NCBI GenBank assembly: GCA_019155205.2
Contig: JAHNZQ020003150.1
Span: forward strand, 1,058,033-1,090,076
From: Gracilaria vermiculophylla
Taxonomy: Eukaryota; Rhodophyta; Florideophyceae; Gracilariales; Gracilariaceae
Reading direction: 5' to 3'
Length of the DNA stretch: 32,044 bases
Shown here: piece by piece, positions 29,368 through 32,044 of the stretch
Numbering within the stretch: the stretch's first letter is position 1
Layout of the letters: each line of letters opens with the position of its first letter
Notes under the pieces: model-generated
Seen by the model: the letters and a program-made list of their open reading frames with translations, nothing else
What the model was told of the DNA's origin: nothing
Databases searched by the model: none
Position numbers and translations under genes: made by a program

Positions 29368-29919
29368 TGTAGTACAGTGGCTCCAAAGGAAATATGGTGG
29401 TGTGGCTTTATGGCGTGATATTCATAAGGAGGGCTCGTATTTATTTAATGAGCCAAGTGGTGCATAATTCTGCCCGCGTGCACTACAGTATTTTTAAGGG
29501 ACGGTAGAATTTATATACATTTGAGTTAATTTGTGCGGGTAATTACTACAGCAGTGAGACTTGCCGAGGCGGGCTCCCGGCTTTATACCTAATCTGGCGG
29601 TCGAGCTCCATCTCTGGGGAAGTAAACCAAGCACCCTTGCGTCTACGTCTATTTTTCTGGTTGGAGACTCTCGTCGAACATCCTTAGGTTTCTAAGCCGC
29701 CGGTCCCCAGGTCGCCTCGTAGCAGCGCCTGTAGGAGCATTGTCTGCACAGTGAACCTCCCTCTCCGCTTAGTGTGTGCAGATCCCCTTTCAGAATTCCA
29801 CTGGCTCGTGACAGCGAGTACCGGAGACCCCCTTTAGGAACTCGCGCCCTTGGAGTCAACAAAAACTCCTAACAGACGTTGTGCTCTACTATCTCGAAAG
29901 GAGAACTGACGGTACCACA
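29368..29919 (-). repeat. LTR-like unit D
   Basis: 552 bp. On the minus strand it runs from TGTGGTACCGTCAG (29919) to CCACTGTACTACA (29368) and leads directly into pol. The short terminal inverted repeat TGTRGTAC...GTACTACA is the TG...CA form of LTRs. An AATAAA signal lies near 29450 on the minus strand. Outside it (29920 onward) the flank reads ATAAAGCCGGG, with no polypurine tract on the minus strand. No tRNA primer site follows it. Confidence 0.9.
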
Positions 29920-30429
29920 ATAAAGCCGGGAAAACGTTTTACGGTTTACATAAATGAACAATTATCCTCCTTTATAGAAAGTTCACTACAATATAAACAG
30001 GATGTAGTAATGCGCTCTGACTATGAACTAAAAGATAGATGTAAACCTTTTTATATTTTTAAATAAGCATATTTTTATATCAGATGATTCATATTCGTTT
30101 AAATGGTGGTATCGTAAATAAGGAGCAGCGAGTGAATGTTAATACACTTCAAATATAGAAGAAGCTTTAATGTTATGGTTTATACTGAACCCTGCAAAGA
30201 GAAAACCACTGTTGCATCCTTTGAGGGAGGCGAAACAAACTCAAGATAGCTTTGAAATCATTTCACACAACTTCTTTTCATGTGTTACACATAATTATTA
30301 GAAAAAAGAATTATTCTTTTTGCAACAAAGAGATGCATTTTAAGTATTTTAAAGAAATAGCAAACGGTTTACATGAAAAAGAAATGAATTTTAGGCTGTT
30401 ATTTATGCGTTTCCCTGCGTAGAATTGTT
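29920..30429. other. AT-rich flank, no gene recognised
   Basis: AT-rich sequence outside repeat D. It could be the decayed remainder of the Tc1/mariner-type fragment that follows, but no similarity to the right half of the 9568-10854 copy was evident. The frame at 29881-30066 is not supported. Confidence 0.45.
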
Positions 30430-30784
30430 TTTTAATATTTTTTAAGATAAATTGGTCTGATTGATTTATGGCCCTGAGAGATTTTTTAAACAGTATTCGA
30501 TTTAAAAGTTTTACAAATATTTCGCAATAGATTTGAATATTTCAGCTATCGAATGTTACAGAAACGCGACGCCGAGTCATTGAATTACTAAAACTTAGTA
30601 AGAAAAAAAGGCGAGTATCAAGTTCTGAAGAAGGCAAAATACAGTTTTGAAGTCAAATGTGTCATGCTCATGAAAAGGTTTTCTATCAATTTGTTTTTTG
30701 AAAACTTGTTTCTTTAGTACTACACTACTACAAACGATAATAGTTTTAATAAGGCCGGGTGTCTTATACTTTTGAAACAGACTT
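30430..30784 (-). mobile_element. second, truncated Tc1/mariner-type copy (one end only)
   Basis: The minus strand from 30784 reads AAGTCTGTTTCAAAAGTATA, the same tip as position 9568, with TA outside it (30785-30786). Similarity to the first copy continues for roughly 350 bp with landmarks in the same order: GACACCCGGC, TTATCGTTT or TCATCGTTT, GTTTTCAAAAA, CCTTCTTCAG, CGCGTTTCT, GCCATAAATCA. The opposite end was not found. It lies on the opposite strand orientation from the first copy, about 20 kb away. Confidence 0.75.
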
Positions 30785-30786
30785 TA

Positions 30787-31550
30787 TATTATTCGAAATG
30801 TTATTTGAAACAACGCTCAATAATCAACGGATTTGGCGTCAAAGGGACCGTCGGAAATTAAGCAGAATATCTGCCGTGGAGACTAAGCTGATCAAGTTCA
30901 GTTATTATGATCAAAGAAGAGGATAAGCCTTTCAACCATAGGATGCAAATAACTTGTAATGGGGTTTTGACAGGAACTATCCATACTATGATCGATACAT
31001 TTCGGTTAAAGATTCTTGGGTTATGGCCGTGGTAAATAACAAATCAAGTAATTATAAAAATACAGGACTCTGGCAAAGAATACAAAACCAAAACGAATAC
31101 GACAAGGATAGTTTTAGCTCTACATTCGCGATTTAACATACGTAGATTAGGGGAAGGCTGACGAGTTCCTTTCCTGTCTTAAAAAGGTTCCGTCGATCTC
31201 TATAGTATTTCTGTATTAAGACGTGAGGCGGCTATTTAAATTATCTTCGAACTGACAAGTTTGTATTGCATTGCGCCCCGTCGTCGCAATATCGTCGGTC
31301 ATCAGTTGCCTGTGTATTAAATTGGAGGCACGTGATTCAGTAGTAAGAAACCCTCTTGCAATCATATGACATCATTAGGGTGTTGTGAGTGAGTGCAAGG
31401 GTTTCATGTGGACAAGTGATGCCGGAGATTTATGTAATAGATATGTCCTAAATGAAAAAAAAACCTACAGGGCAACCCCTCGACAAGTAGACAACGCGCA
31501 GGTAAAAACATGAAACCCAGAGATAGGTTTTGAACGAGTCAGTGGGCGAC
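30787..31550. other. no gene recognised
   Basis: AT-rich sequence with stops in all frames and no repeat of the other families in the window. Confidence 0.5.
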
Positions 31551-31716
31551 TGGTTATGGCGATTTACTGCGCAGCACGAGAGGATTACGATATGGTCCAT
31601 TCTTCTGAATCCCCTTTGAGAAACGCACGGAACGGAAGCAGAAGCAGTCAGACGACAGGGATGAGAAGATTAGACAGCAAGAAGTACAGTCAAAAAACAC
31701 AAGCTCGTCTCCCTCA

Positions 31717-32044
31717 TCAAGCTCGCTTGCCACACGTGCCGTGGCAATCACGAGCCCAACACCCTCTTCCAAAAATGGGGCACGGACAGCAACAAAGTCC
31801 GAACGGTGCACCGGCGAACCGCGCGCATCTCACCTGTCCCGAAAAGAAGTTGGTCTGCAACTTCAACTTGCCGTCTGTGCCGCCCAAATTCACCGTGGCC
31901 GTAGTCGGAGACGTTACGGATATAGGTTGAGCACTTGCAAAACCTTCCCGAACTGTAGCGAGCGCGGGATGAACCGTTGGACGCAACAGCTGATCTCGAG
32001 GCTCTATGCTTATCTCCGACGTGGCGAGAAAGCTACCGTCAGCG
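31717..32044 (-). CDS. unidentified reading frame open at the right window edge, possible exon
   Basis: A minus-strand frame enters from the window edge and stays open for about 109 codons to a stop at 31717-31719. It contains TSPTTATVNLGGTDGKLKLQ and a Cys-rich run (FGLCCCPCPIFGRGCW). A consensus-like 5' splice site CAG/GTGAGA falls at 31834/31833, after NFFSGQ, so the coding part may end there and the Cys-rich text may be intron. A competing frame exists on the plus strand (31556-31930). The GC content rises here relative to the preceding 2 kb, which may mark a host gene or another element. Not recognised. Confidence 0.3.
   Translation of the reverse strand, partial: ADGSFLATSEISIEPRDQLLRPTVHPALATVREGFASAQPISVTSPTTATVNLGGTDGKLKLQTNFFSGQVRCARFAGAPFGLCCCPCPIFGRGCWARDCHGTCGKRA

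Larger units (their letters stand above)
22490..29919. mobile_element. 7.43-kb GC-rich element with inverted long terminal repeats C and D and convergent coding blocks
   Basis: Repeat C (plus orientation) and repeat D (minus orientation) enclose 6.35 kb. Next to C, on the plus strand, are unrecognised ORFs (23738-25620). Next to D, on the minus strand, is a gypsy pol ending in a chromodomain (29363-25890). The two blocks converge, with 269 bp between their stops. The interior is clearly more GC-rich than its surroundings, and C and D share substitutions absent from A and B. A normal LTR retrotransposon has direct repeats, and gag and pol on one strand. The alternative is a head-to-head fusion of two truncated elements of one family. 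No target-site duplication was found at 22489/29920. Confidence 0.5.

Noticed and set aside
22480..29930. Target-site duplication for the C/D unit
   Set aside because: The bases outside C (ATATATAC) and outside D (ATAAAGCC) do not give a convincing direct repeat of 4-6 bp. The same is true for A/B.
29881..30066. 61-residue plus-strand frame crossing the outer edge of repeat D
   Set aside because: It starts inside the repeat, ends in AT-rich flank and has no motif.
1..32044. CRISPR arrays, bacterial operons or riboswitches
   Set aside because: No regularly spaced direct repeats or bacterial gene organisation; the content is eukaryotic mobile DNA.

Overview
This window is a nest of eukaryotic transposable elements with two 5S rRNA genes and no intact cellular protein gene. 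Organism: a eukaryote. The evidence is several families of RT-encoding retroelements, a Tc1/mariner-type transposon, a Crypton-like tyrosine recombinase, dispersed 5S genes with a polymerase III T-run, and one 100-N scaffold gap. My tentative guess from the 5S sequence is a red alga; an oomycete is the main alternative. This is memory-based and unproven.

Layout. Positions 1-493 (minus): tail of a Ty1/copia element (integrase piece, polypurine tract, start of the 3' LTR). Positions 1403-4800 (plus): a decayed Ty3/gypsy chromovirus with gag, RT, RNase H, integrase and chromodomain, ending in a polypurine tract and an LTR start. Positions 4806-5700 (minus): relic of an unrecognised helical protein. 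Positions 6690-13801 (plus): an AT-rich, decayed Ty1/copia element split by younger DNA. That DNA is a 1,287-bp Tc1/mariner-type element with TA flanks and doubled repeats at each end (9568-10854), followed by a Crypton-like recombinase on the minus strand (10981-12547) and a 122-bp imperfect palindrome (13021-13142). Copia RNase H resumes near 13388. Positions 15784-17786: two minus-strand 5S rRNA genes, 1.88 kb apart, with a scaffold gap between them.

Positions 19105-29919 are the most unusual part. Four copies (A, B, C, D) of a 528-558-bp LTR-like unit alternate in orientation: A plus, B minus, C plus, D minus. Shared substitutions pair A with B and C with D. Read this way, each pair encloses an element with inverted rather than direct long terminal repeats. 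A/B is a 1.54-kb unit with no recognised gene. C/D is a 7.43-kb GC-rich unit with two convergent coding blocks: unrecognised plus-strand ORFs (23738-25620), and a minus-strand gypsy pol (29363-25890; RT, RNase H, integrase, chromodomain) that starts 5 bp inside repeat D and lacks gag and protease. Pol is one uninterrupted frame apart from about eight nonsense codons. Most of these look like C:G to T:A changes.

The right end (29920-32044) is AT-rich and holds a fragment of a second Tc1/mariner copy (about 30430-30784) and an unidentified ORF open at the window edge. Nearly all coding sequence here is broken; the 5S genes, particularly the one at 17667-17786, are the best candidates for functional host genes.
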